The translations under genes and the position numbers were made by a program. Shown here piece by piece: positions 22,089 through 29,876 of a stretch of DNA of 37,012 nt. How positions within the stretch are numbered: the first letter of the stretch is position 1; each line of letters begins with the position of its first letter. Location: contig CACNJU010000017.1 of NCBI GenBank assembly GCA_902620895.1, positions 1-37,012 of the forward strand. The letters are read 5' to 3'. The notes beneath the pieces were generated by a model that was not told where the DNA came from, searched no databases, and saw only the letters and a program-made list of their open reading frames with translations. Source of the DNA: an uncultured Prochlorococcus sp. GTDB lineage: Bacteria; Cyanobacteriota; Cyanobacteriia; PCC-6307; Cyanobiaceae.

Positions 22089-22583
22089 ATGAACGAGTAT
22101 AAATGTCCTGTCCCCAGAGAACAACAACCAACAAATGAATTTATAGAACTATCAAAGTCTAAAATTTTTTCTTGGCCAAAAACAAAAAAATCCCTAATTC
22201 TTATATTGATTAAATTTTGGTTAGTTGCTTTTGTTCTATTTCTTGTTATTTCTTCAGGAAGTGTACATTTTAAAACATCACTTTTTAGATATATTTTATT
22301 GAGTTTTTTTAGCAGCTTATCAATACCTCTTTTGATTTCAATAAGGTTGTATTTAGGTTGGAATCACATATTTAAGAGATTAATATCTGAAAAAGTTGAA
22401 TACGAGGAATCAGGTTGGTATGACGGTCAAGTTTGGGAAAAGCCATTAGTTTTGAAAGAAAAAGAATCACTTATTGCCTCAATTGAGGTAAAGCCTATTT
22501 TAAGAAATTTAATTCAAATTTTTTCTATTATTTCAATCTTAGCTTTGTCTGGAATTTTGATTTTTCAATATAACAATTTCTAA
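22089..22583 (+). CDS. CGLD27 family (DUF1230) membrane protein
   Basis: A 164-residue protein of the green-lineage family CGLD27 (DUF1230). The hallmark blocks are CPVPREQQPTNEF at the N-terminus, then a membrane hairpin (about residues 34-75), the motif YLGWNHIFKRL, and VEYEESGWYDGQVWEKP, which is nearly invariant. A third hydrophobic segment lies at the C-terminus. Plant homologues are plastid proteins linked to iron-deficiency response; the cyanobacterial role is unestablished. Its stop overlaps the ATG of the asparaginase gene by 1 bp (TAATG). Confidence 0.88.
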   Translation: MNEYKCPVPREQQPTNEFIELSKSKIFSWPKTKKSLILILIKFWLVAFVLFLVISSGSVHFKTSLFRYILLSFFSSLSIPLLISIRLYLGWNHIFKRLISEKVEYEESGWYDGQVWEKPLVLKEKESLIASIEVKPILRNLIQIFSIISILALSGILIFQYNNF

Positions 22584-23548
22584 TGAGTTCTAATTTCAAA
22601 AATCTCTACACTTCCAACAATCCTCCTTTACAGGCAACCTTAATAAGAGGATCAAATATTGAATCAATCCATAAAATTCATGCCGTTATTACTGACAAAA
22701 AAGGGAGGGTTTTAATGTGTGCAGGAAATCCTGAATATAAAAGTTTCATAAGATCAGCACTAAAACCGTTTCAAGCAATCCCTTTCGTTAGTAGCCGAGC
22801 TGCATCAAAAATCAATAATGAATCAAAATCAATAGCATTAGCATGCGGGTCACATAGCGGTTCAAAACTTCATTCAAGGGAAGCCTTCAAAATTTTATGG
22901 GAATATGACATTGACATAAATAATCTTAAATGTCCAAAAAAAATGACAAGCCCATTAGAACATAATTGTTCGGGTAAACATGCTGCTTTTTTAGCTACAT
23001 GCAAAAAAATGAATTGGCCATTGGATACTTACTTAAAGGGGGATCATCCACTTCAAATAGAAATATTCAGAATAGTTTCTGAATTACTTGAGATCCCACC
23101 ATCTGAAATAAAAGCAGAACGTGATGATTGTGGTGCCCCCACTCTTTATTTAAAACTTTTAGAAATGTCAAAGTTATATTCACTTCTAAGCAGTTCCGAA
23201 AATGCAGAATTAGAACAAATAAGTAGGGCTATGATAATAAACCCAACAATGATAAGTGACAACAATAAATTTGATACAGAAATAATTAAAGCATCTCATG
23301 GGAAAGTTATAGGTAAAGGTGGAGCCGAGGGAATACAGTGTCTGTGTAAGGTAAATGAAGGGATGGGACTAGCTTTAAAAGTAGAAGATGGTTCTAAAAG
23401 AGCAAAGCATGCTGTCAGTCTTCACTTGCTAAAACAGTTAGAGTGGATATCTGATTTAAGAATTCAAGACATCGAAGAAAAGGTCTTAAATTTTTCTGAA
23501 GGAGTACGACTTGAAGTTAAAGGTAAATTAAAATTCCAAGAATCCTAA
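22583..23548 (+). CDS. L-asparaginase II-type amidohydrolase
   Basis: A 321-residue member of the COG4448-type asparaginase II family, which is distinct from the AnsA/AnsB enzymes. Motifs seen are HNCSGKHAAFLATC (about residues 132-145), DDCGAPTLYLKLL and VIGKGGAEGIQC, with SGSKLHSREA near residue 94. The likely reaction is Asn to Asp plus ammonia, though substrate range is not shown by sequence. The start is the ATG of a TAATG stop-start overlap with CGLD27. It ends the rightward core run, 43 bp before the initiator tRNA. Confidence 0.88.
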   Translation: MSSNFKNLYTSNNPPLQATLIRGSNIESIHKIHAVITDKKGRVLMCAGNPEYKSFIRSALKPFQAIPFVSSRAASKINNESKSIALACGSHSGSKLHSREAFKILWEYDIDINNLKCPKKMTSPLEHNCSGKHAAFLATCKKMNWPLDTYLKGDHPLQIEIFRIVSELLEIPPSEIKAERDDCGAPTLYLKLLEMSKLYSLLSSSENAELEQISRAMIINPTMISDNNKFDTEIIKASHGKVIGKGGAEGIQCLCKVNEGMGLALKVEDGSKRAKHAVSLHLLKQLEWISDLRIQDIEEKVLNFSEGVRLEVKGKLKFQES

Positions 23549-23591
23549 AAAAACAGGAAAAATAACCCTTTCAGATGTATGCTATACATAT

Positions 23592-23668
<77 letters not shown>

Positions 23669-23673
23669 TTTAG

Positions 23674-23697
23674 AAGCAGCTTCACAGCTGCTTTTTT
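23674..23697 (+). terminator. Rho-independent terminator of tRNA-fMet
   Basis: A 7-bp stem, AAGCAGC / GCTGCTT, with a 6-nt loop (TTCACA) is followed by a run of six T. It lies 5 bp after the tRNA CCA end. Confidence 0.85.
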
Positions 23698-23792
23698 AGT
23701 GTTTGCAATTAGTTTCAGTGATTAAGAATATTATTAGAAATCGTCAGGAAATGGCAGGAAATCACTCAAAAAGCCTCAAAAACAGCCCTGGC

Positions 23793-23811
23793 GTAACAAC
23801 TGGTGTAACAA
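23793..23811 (+). repeat. Short direct repeat GTAACAA, possible recombinase arm sites
   Basis: GTAACAA occurs at 23793-23799 and 23805-23811, 12 bp apart start to start, about one helical turn, between the tRNA and the integrase gene. The position fits accessory (arm-type) sites for a tyrosine recombinase or its partner, but the motif is short and may be chance. Nothing else is evident in the 229 bp between tRNA and integrase. Confidence 0.3.
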
Positions 23812-23897
23812 AATTCTTGACGAATATAATTAAAACTATATGCTTAATTTAAATCTATAACTAGGATTTAACTTCGGGTTACATCATAAGGTTAATA

Positions 23898-25247
23898 ATG
23901 AAGCTAAGTTATTTTGACAGAATTAAGATAAATAGTGAAGAAATTAGTAGTAAATATGGTTTTTATAAGTATCCAACAAGACCATTTATTTTCATATATC
24001 TAAAGGCAAACAAAAATAAAAGATTCTCTCTAAACCCGCTTCAGCACCAGCTTTACGAGGATTGTCAATGTGCTTATAAACTCCTAAATTACATTGGAGA
24101 TTCAGAATTACCAAGTGATCTAGATTTTAAACAATTAATAGAAAAAGTAAAAAATAATGAACCTCTTCAAATAACTCAAGATGTTACACAGACATGGGAT
24201 GAGATAAAGCAAATAACCTTAAAATATATAGAACAAACGATGAAAGGTTCTAGTGCTAAGAACGTTAGAGCAACCATTAATAAAGTTAGTGCTGATAAGC
24301 CTTCTTTCGACTGGCAAGCAATCATTAAATGGTTAAAAAAATACCATATGATTGACCAAAGAGGTTTTCTAAATAACCTTGATGGACTTGAACAAATACG
24401 TCAAGCAATTAAAGAACAAGATGGGAAAGAACCTGATTGGTTAAAGCGTGAAAATCTATTAGAACAAAGAACATTACATAACCAATCAAAAGGAAAGAAA
24501 ACAAGGTATTTAACAAACTCAGACATAGGAGATATAAGAGGAATCCCAACAAGAAATGAAGCAGAGAAATACTTTGACAAGATTAAAAATGATTTCCCAT
24601 TACAAACATGGTGTCTTGTGATGATGATGAATTATGGATTAAGAAATCACGAGTTACATCACATAGAAGAAATTACTTCAGAAGATGAAAAAAGCTCAAC
24701 TGAATTTGGTTGGGTATATGTAGCTGGAGAATGGAGAACTAAATCTAAATTTGAGCATTGGACTTTTCCTATATTTCCAGAATGGATAAAAAAGTACAAA
24801 TTAAAAGAGGACTTCAGAATGAATCAAGACCTACTTCGTAAGAAAGCAAAAATGAATATAGTCTCTGCTTTTGATAAGACGAAAACATGGACAGGAGAAG
24901 ATCCAAATGATCGTGGGGTATGCGATAACAATAGTTATTTAGGTAATTGGATTACAGAACAATTAAGAGCGAAACTTCCTAAATTTAGATGTCGCATACC
25001 AGACGCAAAGGGTGTAATTAATAAGGAAGATAAACCAAGAGATATAAAACCATATGACTTGAGACATACATGGGCTATTACAGTTGCAACAGATAAAAGA
25101 TGGTCAGGTGTATCTGATGGAGAAGCTGCGATGGCAATGGGTCATGATTTATCTACACATATAAAACATTACCAACGATGGATAAGTAGTGAAGCTATAA
25201 GAAAAAAAGCAATGTCAAATATCAAATTTAAAGATTATCTGGATTAA
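23898..25247 (+). CDS. int: Tyrosine recombinase / phage-type integrase
   Basis: A 449-residue site-specific recombinase. The N-terminal part (residues 1-200) is a helical SAM-like DNA-binding region (TQTWDEIKQITLKYIEQT, WLKKYHMIDQRGFL). The catalytic domain has Arg box I in MMNYGLRNHELHHIEE (Arg about 248), box II as PYDLRHTWAITVA (Arg about 389), the box III His in AMGHDLSTHIKH (about 415) and the nucleophile in HYQRW (Tyr about 425). The first His of the usual HxxR box II is Tyr here, a known variant position. Located just after tRNA-fMet in the same direction, it probably integrates an element at that tRNA, the usual arrangement of tRNA-linked mobile islands (tycheposon-like) in Prochlorococcus. 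Confidence 0.9.
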   Translation: MKLSYFDRIKINSEEISSKYGFYKYPTRPFIFIYLKANKNKRFSLNPLQHQLYEDCQCAYKLLNYIGDSELPSDLDFKQLIEKVKNNEPLQITQDVTQTWDEIKQITLKYIEQTMKGSSAKNVRATINKVSADKPSFDWQAIIKWLKKYHMIDQRGFLNNLDGLEQIRQAIKEQDGKEPDWLKRENLLEQRTLHNQSKGKKTRYLTNSDIGDIRGIPTRNEAEKYFDKIKNDFPLQTWCLVMMMNYGLRNHELHHIEEITSEDEKSSTEFGWVYVAGEWRTKSKFEHWTFPIFPEWIKKYKLKEDFRMNQDLLRKKAKMNIVSAFDKTKTWTGEDPNDRGVCDNNSYLGNWITEQLRAKLPKFRCRIPDAKGVINKEDKPRDIKPYDLRHTWAITVATDKRWSGVSDGEAAMAMGHDLSTHIKHYQRWISSEAIRKKAMSNIKFKDYLD

Positions 25248-25257
25248 TCAATTACAT

Positions 25258-25305
25258 AAAAAAAAGATTGACTTTCCTGGGTAAAAAATCAATCTCTTTG
25301 TTTTG
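25258..25305. terminator. Bidirectional terminator between int and the excisionase-like gene
   Basis: A stem AGATTGA (25265-25271) / TCAATCT (25289-25295) has eight A on its left and a T-rich tail on its right. On the minus strand the U-run is strong, serving the excisionase-like gene; on the plus strand it can serve int. A related hairpin recurs at 30158-30200. Confidence 0.65.
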
Positions 25306-25352
25306 CTTAGATCTGTATAGATCAAGAAGAAATTACGATAATTATTTTCAAA

Positions 25353-25381
25353 TGTATATGAGTAGATATGCTGATTTATTT
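25353..25381 (+). repeat. 29-bp direct repeat, copy 1
   Basis: The sequence from 25353 (TGTATATGAGTAGATATGCT and nine further bases) recurs at 30366-30394 with one mismatch (A/C at the eighth base after TG). Copy 1 spans the stop codon and first 3' bases of the excisionase-like gene. The copies are about 5.0 kb apart in direct orientation. Confidence 0.8.
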
Positions 25382-25612
25382 TTGTCTACACGAAGGCACT
25401 GGAGTCTTCCACAGCTTTTCAAGTTGAGTAATATGGAAAATTAATTTGCTTCTTTTTTTATATGGATTGGCTTTTACATAATGAATGCCATAACTCATGT
25501 GATCAATCATTCTAGAAATAGTCCTTTCGCTAACTGAAAAATATTTTGCTACTTGATTCAATGTCATCCATGGGCTTTCTTTAGTTGTTTCTGAAATTGC
25601 AATAGTGGTCAT
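25376..25612 (-). CDS. Excisionase-like HTH DNA-binding protein
   Basis: A 78-residue protein. The core SPWMTLNQVAKYFSVSERTI (about residues 13-32) is a MerR/excisionase-type helix-turn-helix (HTH_17): W-x-T-L-x-x-x-A-x-x-x-x-V-S-x-R-T-I. It is followed by a basic wing, KANPYKKRSKLIFH, and a short helix. Such small proteins act as recombination directionality factors or element repressors. Being next to the integrase and convergent with it (about 130 bp between ends) supports an excisionase role, but that is inference. The end coincides with the 29-bp direct repeat. Confidence 0.75.
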   Translation of the reverse strand: MTTIAISETTKESPWMTLNQVAKYFSVSERTISRMIDHMSYGIHYVKANPYKKRSKLIFHITQLEKLWKTPVPSCRQK

Positions 25613-25932
25613 AAAGTGGATTAAAAAATAATTGTTTCTGAGTGAGTTAATTAAACGAAAAACTCAAACGTTTTTAGTACCTTCTTAGGGCGTGATGAGT
25701 GTGAATATATTGACTAAATTTATTACTTATTCTTCTAATAATTCATCGGGATTGTGTCTCATTTTGTGCCTTAGCACGATCTCCTTAGACTTCGTTTCCG
25801 ATGCTAATATTATAGCATTTTTTTGTAGGTATGGCAACACTCAGAAGCAAGTCATACCAATGGCTCTAAATGAGTTTTATAGCCAAGAAATCACAGGTTA
25901 TATATAGTATAAATACAACTGTTTTTTTTACG
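25613..25932. other. Gene-poor 320-bp stretch after the excisionase-like gene
   Basis: No convincing gene. A 12-codon frame from 25831 begins MATLRSKSYQWL and stops; this resembles the opening residues of many arm-binding integrases and could be a decayed relic. The region probably also holds promoters for the genes on both sides. Confidence 0.4.
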
Positions 25933-26280
25933 ATGGCTGAGGATTTTGAAGTAACAACTAAAATAAAGAAATTTTTTTCAGATCTTTACAAGCTTTTAGA
26001 CATTGAAGATATCGCACTCTCAAGCAAAGAGGCATACAAACAGGAACTCAAGAGAGGTGTGGGTTCAGAAATAGGAAAATCCTTATTTAATAAATTTTCG
26101 ATTGAAGATATCATACTTTCAAGCAAAGAGGCATATAAAAATGAACTCAAGAAAGGTATGGGATTACAAATAGGAAAGTCATTATTTAATAAATTCTCGA
26201 TAAACGAGATCTTACTCTCAAGCAAAGAGTCATTCAAAAATGAACTCAAGAAAGGTGTGGGTTCACAAATAGGAAAGTAA
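25933..26280 (+). CDS. Protein of 33-residue tandem repeats, unknown function
   Basis: A 115-residue protein starting MAEDFEVTTKIKKFFSDLYK. After about 23 residues it consists of two full copies and one partial copy of a 33-residue unit, IEDIALSSKEAYKQELKRGV then GSEIGKSLFNKFS, differing at few positions. Each unit predicts two amphipathic helices rich in Lys, Ser and Glu. There is no membrane segment and no known motif. The start at 25933 is preferred to an upstream in-frame TTG-like extension because the latter reads through a hydrophobic, non-repeat stretch. The recent internal duplication suggests fast evolution in the island. I do not recognise a family. Confidence 0.65.
   Translation: MAEDFEVTTKIKKFFSDLYKLLDIEDIALSSKEAYKQELKRGVGSEIGKSLFNKFSIEDIILSSKEAYKNELKKGMGLQIGKSLFNKFSINEILLSSKESFKNELKKGVGSQIGK
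26002..26277 (+). repeat. 99-bp tandem repeat inside the gene (two full copies and one partial)
   Basis: Units are 26002-26100, 26101-26199 and 26200-26277 (78 bp, then the stop). Units share long identical stretches such as CTCAAGCAAAGAG and GAACTCAAGA, showing recent duplication while the frame is kept. Confidence 0.85.
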
Positions 26281-26332
26281 TTATATAGTAAAAATACTAG
26301 AGCAAAAACATCAATAACTAATCATCGTATAC

Positions 26333-26506
26333 CTAGCAGTGAACATTAGATGGATTATCAGTACGTTCCTTATCCCAGTAATCAGACAGGTCAGTTGATA
26401 ATCCCTGTTCTTTCATTAAATCTTTAAGAGTTGAATAATCCTTTGCATTATCAAGATCTTTTTTATTCTTATCTTGTATTGCGAATGGTGATCTTTCTAA
26501 CTTCAT
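26333..26506 (-). CDS. Small hypothetical protein (57 aa)
   Basis: A 57-residue charged, soluble protein reading MKLERSPFAIQDKNKKDLDN and ending SDYWDKERTDNPSNVHC. The start is supported by a GAGG Shine-Dalgarno sequence 9 bp upstream of the ATG. It lies 11 bp after the stop of the upstream minus-strand gene, so the two are probably co-transcribed. No family recognised. The composition, with Asp/Lys and a terminal Cys, is typical of small island proteins of marine picocyanobacteria. Confidence 0.55.
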   Translation of the reverse strand: MKLERSPFAIQDKNKKDLDNAKDYSTLKDLMKEQGLSTDLSDYWDKERTDNPSNVHC

Positions 26507-26517
26507 AATTAATTACC

Positions 26518-26703
26518 TCAAAATTTTTGTTGGATTCTGGTTACAGAATTTGGATGGTCATGTACGTAAGAATTAAATTCTCTAGCAAGCATCAGGCAGT
26601 CATATGCATCGCGAGCGTAGAACCCTATTTGATGTGTACTATTAGATGAATCTTTGTAACTTAATACATATTTTTTACAAGATCTGATTGGTGTTGAAGA
26701 CAT
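26518..26703 (-). CDS. Small hypothetical protein (61 aa)
   Basis: A 61-residue soluble protein, MSSTPIRSCKKYVLSYKDSS then HQIGFYARDAYDCLMLAREF and VTRIQQKF. The pattern looks like a small alpha/beta domain: a strand (KYVLSYKD), a strand (HQIGFYA), then a helix (AYDCLMLAREFNSYV). I do not recognise it. It is the first gene of a likely two-gene unit with the 57-aa gene downstream. Confidence 0.55.
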   Translation of the reverse strand: MSSTPIRSCKKYVLSYKDSSNSTHQIGFYARDAYDCLMLAREFNSYVHDHPNSVTRIQQKF

Positions 26704-26765
26704 TTGAACTCATGACTGTTACTACTACGTTCTAACTAGGCAGACTCATAAACTGACTAAAAGAT

Positions 26766-26879
26766 ATGTACGGTTTGAGGTACAGACATTTACGGATAAA
26801 GGATCAACAATTGAATTTCAATATGGATAAAATGCTAGGAACAGATCACAAAAGATCGAGAAAATTATATTTTAATTAA
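26766..26879 (+). CDS. Possible tiny ORF (37 aa), weak
   Basis: An ATG frame reading MYGLRYRHLRIKDQQLNFNM then DKMLGTDHKRSRKLYFN. It is basic and soluble with no recognisable family and no clear Shine-Dalgarno sequence. It lies in a gap between opposing genes. Listed only because the codon choice resembles neighbouring small genes; it may be noise. Confidence 0.22.
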   Translation: MYGLRYRHLRIKDQQLNFNMDKMLGTDHKRSRKLYFN

Positions 26880-26939
26880 TCTAGTAAGTCTTATTTGAGA
26901 TCCTTGTTGCCATTTAAAATTTCCATAGCTATAAAAATA

Positions 26940-26983
26940 AAGCGGGCTAAAGTCTGTAAACTCCACGAGGATTTAGTCCGCTT
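26940..26983 (-). terminator. Strong hairpin with minus-strand U-run
   Basis: A 12-bp stem, AAGCGGGCTAAA (26940-26951) with TTTAGTCCGCTT (26972-26983), has one G-U pair and a 20-nt loop. On the minus strand the stem is followed by TATTTTTA, so it terminates leftward transcription. No leftward gene lies directly upstream until 27374, so it may end an antisense or non-coding transcript or the leftward transcript of the 27374-27838 genes. Confidence 0.5.
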
Positions 26984-27039
26984 GCCTAAAGGTAATAAGT
27001 CCATTTTTAGTGAAGACCTGTCCACATGACAGTACTACC

Positions 27040-27192
27040 ATGCCAACAAACAGTAGGTATATAAAAGGATTTATAAAGACTATCCGTGGTCAAGTGGACT
27101 TAAAGTGGGATATTGGACAAAAGATGGACGACAATACAACGTCAAAACCAATTAAAAAGTTAAAAAAAAGGATAAAACTATTTAATGAGTAA
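27040..27192 (+). CDS. Small hypothetical basic protein (50 aa), weak
   Basis: A frame reading MPTNSRYIKGFIKTIRGQVD then LKWDIGQKMDDNTTSKPIKK and ending KRIKLFNE. It extends upstream in frame to a GTG at 27010, but the ATG at 27040 is the simpler start. No Shine-Dalgarno or family is evident. The phrase TLKWDV/DLKWDI is shared with the 60-aa gene at 32953, a faint similarity that may be chance. Low confidence. Confidence 0.35.
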   Translation: MPTNSRYIKGFIKTIRGQVDLKWDIGQKMDDNTTSKPIKKLKKRIKLFNE

Positions 27193-27373
27193 TTCATAAG
27201 CAACATTCCATCTCCTAATAAAGTTTTTCTTTGGGGTTTGTTTTGAGTGTTATTTGTACCTCCAAGGTTAAAAAGCTTATTGGTACCTTACCAGTACACC
27301 AGCTGTAACAATACTAATAGCAATTATTTGCAGCTAAAGTTTGGTAAGGCATACATATTTAACTTTTCAGTTT

Positions 27374-27556
27374 TCAGCTTATCCAGGGCTTATTGAGAAT
27401 GGATTTATTCAAATTAAATGTCATTTCTTGAGCTCCTTTCATACATCCTCCTGATGGGTAGCTGATAACTTTTTTTGATATCGCACCAATAGCAATAGCT
27501 AAAATTCCAATACCTAATATAGCTTTTGATCTATTACTTGCAAGAAGAGATTTCAT
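27374..27556 (-). CDS. Small membrane or exported protein (60 aa)
   Basis: A 60-residue protein with a basic start, MKSLLASNRSKAILGIGIL, and one helix (about residues 12-26, ILGIGILAIAIGAISKKV), followed by YPSGGCMKGAQEMTFNLNKS. The helix could be a signal peptide or anchor; the Cys in GGCMKG is not in a clear lipobox. No family is recognised. It is transcribed leftward behind the Cys-rich gene at 27611, 54 bp away. Confidence 0.45.
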   Translation of the reverse strand: MKSLLASNRSKAILGIGILAIAIGAISKKVISYPSGGCMKGAQEMTFNLNKSILNKPWIS

Positions 27557-27610
27557 TAGAAGTTTGTAAGTGCCTTTATGATAGAAGCGATTAATTTTGT
27601 TCTGTGGATT

Positions 27611-27838
27611 TCAAGCGGCTTCTGGGGCAAAGATCCTACTGTTCTCTCTCCAGTATCTACATCCCTTAATGAGATGATCACCTTGAGGAATAAGCTTTTG
27701 ATGAAAGGGACAAGTAATGATGGTGACACAAGAACTTGTCGTGCTGTACCTGAAGTGATTGCAAGTAATACAAATCTTCCGTCGTTTTCTTACTAATATT
27801 TCGTCCTCTAGATAATCCCATTCCTGCCAGTCCTCCAT
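27611..27838 (-). CDS. Small Cys-rich, zinc-ribbon-like protein
   Basis: A 75-residue protein from ATG at 27838, MEDWQEWDYLEDEILVRKRR. Its cysteines fall as CITCNHF, SSCVTIITCPFH and GCRYW; with His 37-40 region residues these could chelate a metal as a small zinc ribbon. A longer frame to 27853 adds MYYIA and is possible. The acidic-aromatic N-terminus (EDWQEWDYLEDE) and a basic patch (VRKRRK) suggest nucleic acid or protein binding. No family recognised. A plus-strand frame across the same bases is judged a shadow. Confidence 0.6.
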   Translation of the reverse strand: MEDWQEWDYLEDEILVRKRRKICITCNHFRYSTTSSCVTIITCPFHQKLIPQGDHLIKGCRYWRENSRIFAPEAA

Positions 27839-27963
27839 AGCTATATAGTACAAGTGAACTAATATTTATAGCAACTGAAAAGGGTATGAGTCAACAAGTT
27901 TTTTATTAGAAAGCAACTAAACTCTTATGCTCTTTTCGAGCTGATTTTAAACTTTAGAAACTC

Positions 27964-27982
27964 CTTAAATTAAACTTAACTT
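27964..27982 (+). promoter_or_regulatory. Candidate Pho box upstream of phoX
   Basis: Two direct repeats, CTTAAATT (27964-27971) and CTTAACTT (27975-27982), are 3 bp apart, matching the cyanobacterial Pho-box form of (C/T)TTAA(C/T)(C/T)(T/A) repeats with 3-bp spacers. It lies 38 bp before the phoX start. PhoB control is inferred. Confidence 0.5.
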
Positions 27983-28020
27983 TAGAGATAGATTTTTAAA
28001 TTAGTTATCACTTTTATGTT

Positions 28021-29826
28021 GTGTCTGATTTTAACGAAGTTGTTTCAAGAAGAAAATTTCTTCAGGGTTCATTTGCTATAGGAATAGGTGCTTTTGCTGC
28101 TGCCACTATTCCAAGCAAAGCAATTGGATTTGGTTCAGACTTTAATGGCATTAGTTTTACACCTTTAGCAGCCAATAGTAAAGATACAATTACTGTCCCA
28201 AAAGGTTTTAGTTGGCATACGGTTGCAGCTTGGGGTGATCCATTATGGAGCGGAGCCCCTGAATTTGATCAGCAAACAAGAGGAACTGGGGAGTCGCAAG
28301 AACTATCATTTGGAGATAACAATGATGGAATGAGTCTTTTTGAGGTTAATGGCAAGTCAGTACTTGCAGTCAATAATGAATACTGTAATAGAAAAATAAT
28401 TTATGGTAACCGTGCTAGTGGGCTTCCTGAAACACCTGATGATGTTAGAAAAGGCATGGCTGCACATGGAGTATCGATTTTTGAAGTTGCACAAAAAGGT
28501 AGGAAGTGGGAAATAGTTAAAGATTCTCTTTATAACAGAAAAATTACTGCAGATACGAAAGTGGCTATAGACGGACCGGCTGCAGGTCATCCATTACTTA
28601 AAACAGATGAGGATCAAACAGGCAAATTAGCAAGAGGTACATTTAATAATTGTGGTAATGGCAGAACTCCCTGGGGAACTTATTTAGCTTGTGAAGAGAA
28701 TTTTCACGGTTATTTCTCATCTCCATCAGACCCTAATGCAAATCTGTCAGCAGATTTGAAAAGATATGGGGTTAAAACTAAAGATTGGGGTTACAACTGG
28801 GTTATGAATCAGGATAGATTTGATGTTGTAAAAAATCCGAATGAAATTAATAGGCATGGTTATATTACTGAAATTGATCCCTCTAAGCCACAATCAATGC
28901 CAAGGAAACAGACGGCAATGGGTAGATTTAAACATGAAAACTGTGAAGTTGTTGTCTCCAAGAATGGTCAAGTTGTTGCCTATATGGGAGATGATGAAAG
29001 AGGAGAGCATCTATACAAATTCGTTTCAAAAGGAAAGTACATAAAAGGAGCTGCATCAAATTATGATCTATTAACGGAAGGTGATTTATTTGTGGCGATT
29101 TTTAATGAGAATGGAACCGGGAGATGGGTTAATTTAAAAGAATCGGGAATGAGCGATTCAGATATTAGTATTTTCACAAGGATGGCGGCAACCCAAGTTG
29201 GTGCAACAACTATGGATCGACCTGAATGGGTGGCTGCAAATCCTAATAAAGTGGAGGCGTATTGTGCCTTAACTAATAATAAAAATAGAGGTGTTAAACC
29301 TAATCAACCTGTTAATGCAGTTAACCCAAGAGTCGAAAATCCATATGGTCAAATAGTTCGATGGACTCCTGACAATAATGAACATGCCGCTGACGGGTTT
29401 AAATGGGATTTATTTGCAATGGCTGGTAATCCTGTTGTTGGTGAAGGTTTAATGAAGGGCTCTGAAAATATTACGAAGGATAATATGTTTAATTCACCTG
29501 ATGGAATCGCATTTGATTCAAAAGGTAACTTATGGATACAAACTGATGGTAAATATACTAATCAAGGAGCCTTTGAAGGAATGGGTAATAACCAAATGTT
29601 ATGCGCAAATCCTAGGACAGGTAAAATTGACAGATTTTTAGTAGGTCCTAAAGAGTGTGAAATCACTGGTATCACATGGAGTAGTGATAAAAAGACTATG
29701 TTTGTAGGAGTCCAGCATCCAGGTGAAAATAATCCTGACAAATGTCACTTTCCTGATGGTGGGAGCTCAGTACCCAGATCGGCTATTGTTGCAATCAGCA
29801 GAAATGATGGCAAAACAATTGGCTGA
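28021..29826 (+). CDS. phoX: PhoX-family alkaline phosphatase, Tat-exported
   Basis: A 601-residue secreted phosphatase releasing phosphate from organic esters, a Ca/Fe-dependent PhoX-type (DUF839) enzyme. The N-terminus has a twin-arginine signal, SRRKFLQG (residues 9-16), then a hydrophobic segment, GIGAFAAATIPSKA. The family core NNCGNGRTPWGTYLACEENF (about 210-230) with its metal-binding Cys/Glu region is intact, and the C-terminus ends in the usual PRSAIVAISRNDGKTIG. The start is a GTG; the upstream ATG at 28016 is out of frame. A Pho-box-like repeat lies upstream. Its location in the tRNA-linked island suggests it is part of variable phosphate-scavenging cargo. Confidence 0.92.
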   Translation: MSDFNEVVSRRKFLQGSFAIGIGAFAAATIPSKAIGFGSDFNGISFTPLAANSKDTITVPKGFSWHTVAAWGDPLWSGAPEFDQQTRGTGESQELSFGDNNDGMSLFEVNGKSVLAVNNEYCNRKIIYGNRASGLPETPDDVRKGMAAHGVSIFEVAQKGRKWEIVKDSLYNRKITADTKVAIDGPAAGHPLLKTDEDQTGKLARGTFNNCGNGRTPWGTYLACEENFHGYFSSPSDPNANLSADLKRYGVKTKDWGYNWVMNQDRFDVVKNPNEINRHGYITEIDPSKPQSMPRKQTAMGRFKHENCEVVVSKNGQVVAYMGDDERGEHLYKFVSKGKYIKGAASNYDLLTEGDLFVAIFNENGTGRWVNLKESGMSDSDISIFTRMAATQVGATTMDRPEWVAANPNKVEAYCALTNNKNRGVKPNQPVNAVNPRVENPYGQIVRWTPDNNEHAADGFKWDLFAMAGNPVVGEGLMKGSENITKDNMFNSPDGIAFDSKGNLWIQTDGKYTNQGAFEGMGNNQMLCANPRTGKIDRFLVGPKECEITGITWSSDKKTMFVGVQHPGENNPDKCHFPDGGSSVPRSAIVAISRNDGKTIG

Positions 29827-29876
29827 GGATAGGTACTTTACCTGAAATTTGACTTTAGCAATAGAAAACGACAAGT

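Noticed and set aside
25831..25869. Short frame MATLRSKSYQWL resembling an integrase N-terminus
   Set aside because: Only 12 codons before a stop; too short to support a gene, mentioned only as a possible relic.
25692..25907. Open plus-strand frame of 71 codons after the excisionase-like gene
   Set aside because: Composition is Ser/Ile/Cys-rich without a consistent pattern, no Shine-Dalgarno, no recognisable motif; probably chance in AT-rich DNA.
27578..27796. Plus-strand frame opposite the Cys-rich gene
   Set aside because: The minus strand has the better protein, with patterned Cys and charged ends; the plus frame looks like its shadow.
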